Source: Eutrophocola sp964490145 (lineage in GTDB: Bacteria > Pseudomonadota > Gammaproteobacteria > Pseudomonadales > Pseudohongiellaceae). Taken from it: 13,946 nucleotides of DNA. The notes beneath the pieces were generated by a model, which did not search any database, had not been told where the DNA came from, and worked only from the letters and a program-made list of their open reading frames with translations. Positions within the stretch are counted from its first letter, which is position 1. Each line of letters starts with the position of its first letter. Made by a program: the position numbers and the translations under genes. Below, piece by piece: positions 13,091 to 13,946 of this stretch. The stretch is taken from assembly GCA_964490145.1 (NCBI GenBank), contig CAZBBS010000072.1, forward strand, positions 1 through 13,946. Direction: 5' to 3'.

Positions 13091-13946
13091 GTGTAAATTA
13101 TTACCAGTATCAGGCCTGCGATGCCCAGGGCAACATGACTTCCGGGCAGCTCAGTGCAGATTCCGAGCGCGAAGCCATTGCCATGCTTCAGGCCCGCAAG
13201 CTGGTGCCGGTTAAAATCAAAACCACCTCCAGGCAATCCATGCAGCATGGTGGTGCGAAAATCAGGAATGCTGATCTGGTGGATTTTACCAACGGTTTGA
13301 GCACGCTGGTTGAAGCCAGGATCCCCATCGACAAGGCGCTTAACTTGTTGGAGGGAATCACGGAAAAGGAACATATGAAGAGGCTGGTGGTTGCTCTTCG
13401 CCGGGATGTGAAAGAAGGCAAAAGTCTTGCAGATGCCATGGAAGCAAGGCCTGATGTGTTTTCCAAGCTGTATATCAACATCATTCGCGCGGGTGAAACA
13501 GGCGGCATTCTTGATCAGCTGTTGCCAGACCTTGTGGGGTTTCTGGAGACAGCAGAAGAAACCAAGAAACAGATTATTTCTGCCATGACCTATCCCATGG
13601 TGTTGATGGCTACCGGGATAATTTCAGTAGCGCTGCTGCTGGTGTATGTGGTCCCGCAATTTACCGCCATGTTTGAGGACGTGGGCTCTGATATTCCTGC
13701 ATCAGCAGAATTTCTCCTGGCGTTGAGTGATGGCATCAAAAGCTATGGCTGGTTGATCGTGCCGATCGTGTTTCTGATTGGCTACTGGTGGCGTTGGGTG
13801 AATGCAGACAAGGATCGTAAGCGGCAGAAAGATGCATTCATGCTGCGACTGCCCATTGCAGGGCGACTGCTGACCAATCGTGAGGTAGCTATATTTTCAA
13901 GAACACTGGGCGCATTATTGGGAGCAGGTATCCCACTTATTCGCGG
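13087..13946 (+). CDS. gspF: type II secretion system inner-membrane platform protein GspF (partial)
   Basis: The polytopic membrane protein at the centre of the T2SS platform that couples GspE to pseudopilin assembly. The window holds the first 286 codons of about 400. The N-terminus (YYQYQACDAQGNMTSGQLSADSEREAIAML) is the usual short cytoplasmic domain. The first T2SSF domain follows (about 60-185, with NGLSTLVEARIPIDKAL, GETGGILD and TYPMVL), then two membrane segments (about 171-195 and 221-238) and the start of the second T2SSF domain (FSRTLGALLGAGIPL). The ATG overlaps the gspE stop as ATGA, so translation is coupled. The 3' end lies outside the window. Confidence 0.93.
   Translation, partial: MSVNYYQYQACDAQGNMTSGQLSADSEREAIAMLQARKLVPVKIKTTSRQSMQHGGAKIRNADLVDFTNGLSTLVEARIPIDKALNLLEGITEKEHMKRLVVALRRDVKEGKSLADAMEARPDVFSKLYINIIRAGETGGILDQLLPDLVGFLETAEETKKQIISAMTYPMVLMATGIISVALLLVYVVPQFTAMFEDVGSDIPASAEFLLALSDGIKSYGWLIVPIVFLIGYWWRWVNADKDRKRQKDAFMLRLPIAGRLLTNREVAIFSRTLGALLGAGIPLIR

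Overview
The window looks like chromosomal DNA from a free-living gammaproteobacterium on the Pseudomonas / Cellvibrio-like side of the class. It has a haem-copper oxidase assembly pair, a zinc-uptake cluster, the gene order polA - engB - cytochrome c4 - dsbA (as I know it from Pseudomonas), and a type II secretion (T2SS) operon that runs off the right edge. I see no insertion sequence, prophage, CRISPR array, tRNA or rRNA.

Layout. Positions 1-1598 (+): a possible tail of an upstream gene, then cyoE/ctaB (haem O synthase) and a SCO1/SenC copper chaperone, i.e. the end of an aa3-oxidase-type assembly operon. Positions 1607-3159 (-): znuB and znuC. Positions 3331-4173 (+): znuA, divergent from znuCB across a 171-nt gap with a Zur-box-like palindrome and no zur gene. 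Positions 4213-6954 (+): polA. Positions 6955-7226: an intergenic region that appears to encode an ErsA/Spot 42-position small RNA with an ECF-sigma (AlgU/RpoE)-like promoter and a 13-bp perfect terminator stem. Positions 7227-7871 (-): engB. Positions 8019-8657 (+): dihaem cytochrome c4 with a clear sigma-70 promoter and its own terminator. Positions 8824-9465 (+): dsbA with a strong terminator. Positions 9775-13946 (+): a tightly packed T2SS inner-membrane set: gspL-like, gspM-like, gspE and gspF (cut by the window end).

How the genes fit together. Much of the window serves the envelope: haem O and copper delivery to a terminal oxidase, cytochrome c4 as a periplasmic electron carrier, DsbA for disulfides in exported proteins (including T2SS substrates), zinc import, and the ATPase and platform of the secretion machine. 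polA and engB are housekeeping genes.

Main points for a second look. (1) The PolA 3'-5' exonuclease domain keeps its full length and spacing but has lost three of its four metal-ligand carboxylates and the catalytic Tyr, so proofreading is very probably dead while the 5'-nuclease and polymerase sites are intact. (2) The polA-engB gap carries a convincing stress-type sRNA with three UCUCCY (anti-Shine-Dalgarno) motifs, one of which can pair with the dsbA ribosome binding site in this same window. (3) The T2SS genes run L-M-E-F, unlike the common C-to-O order. All identifications come from reading motifs by eye; no database search was run.
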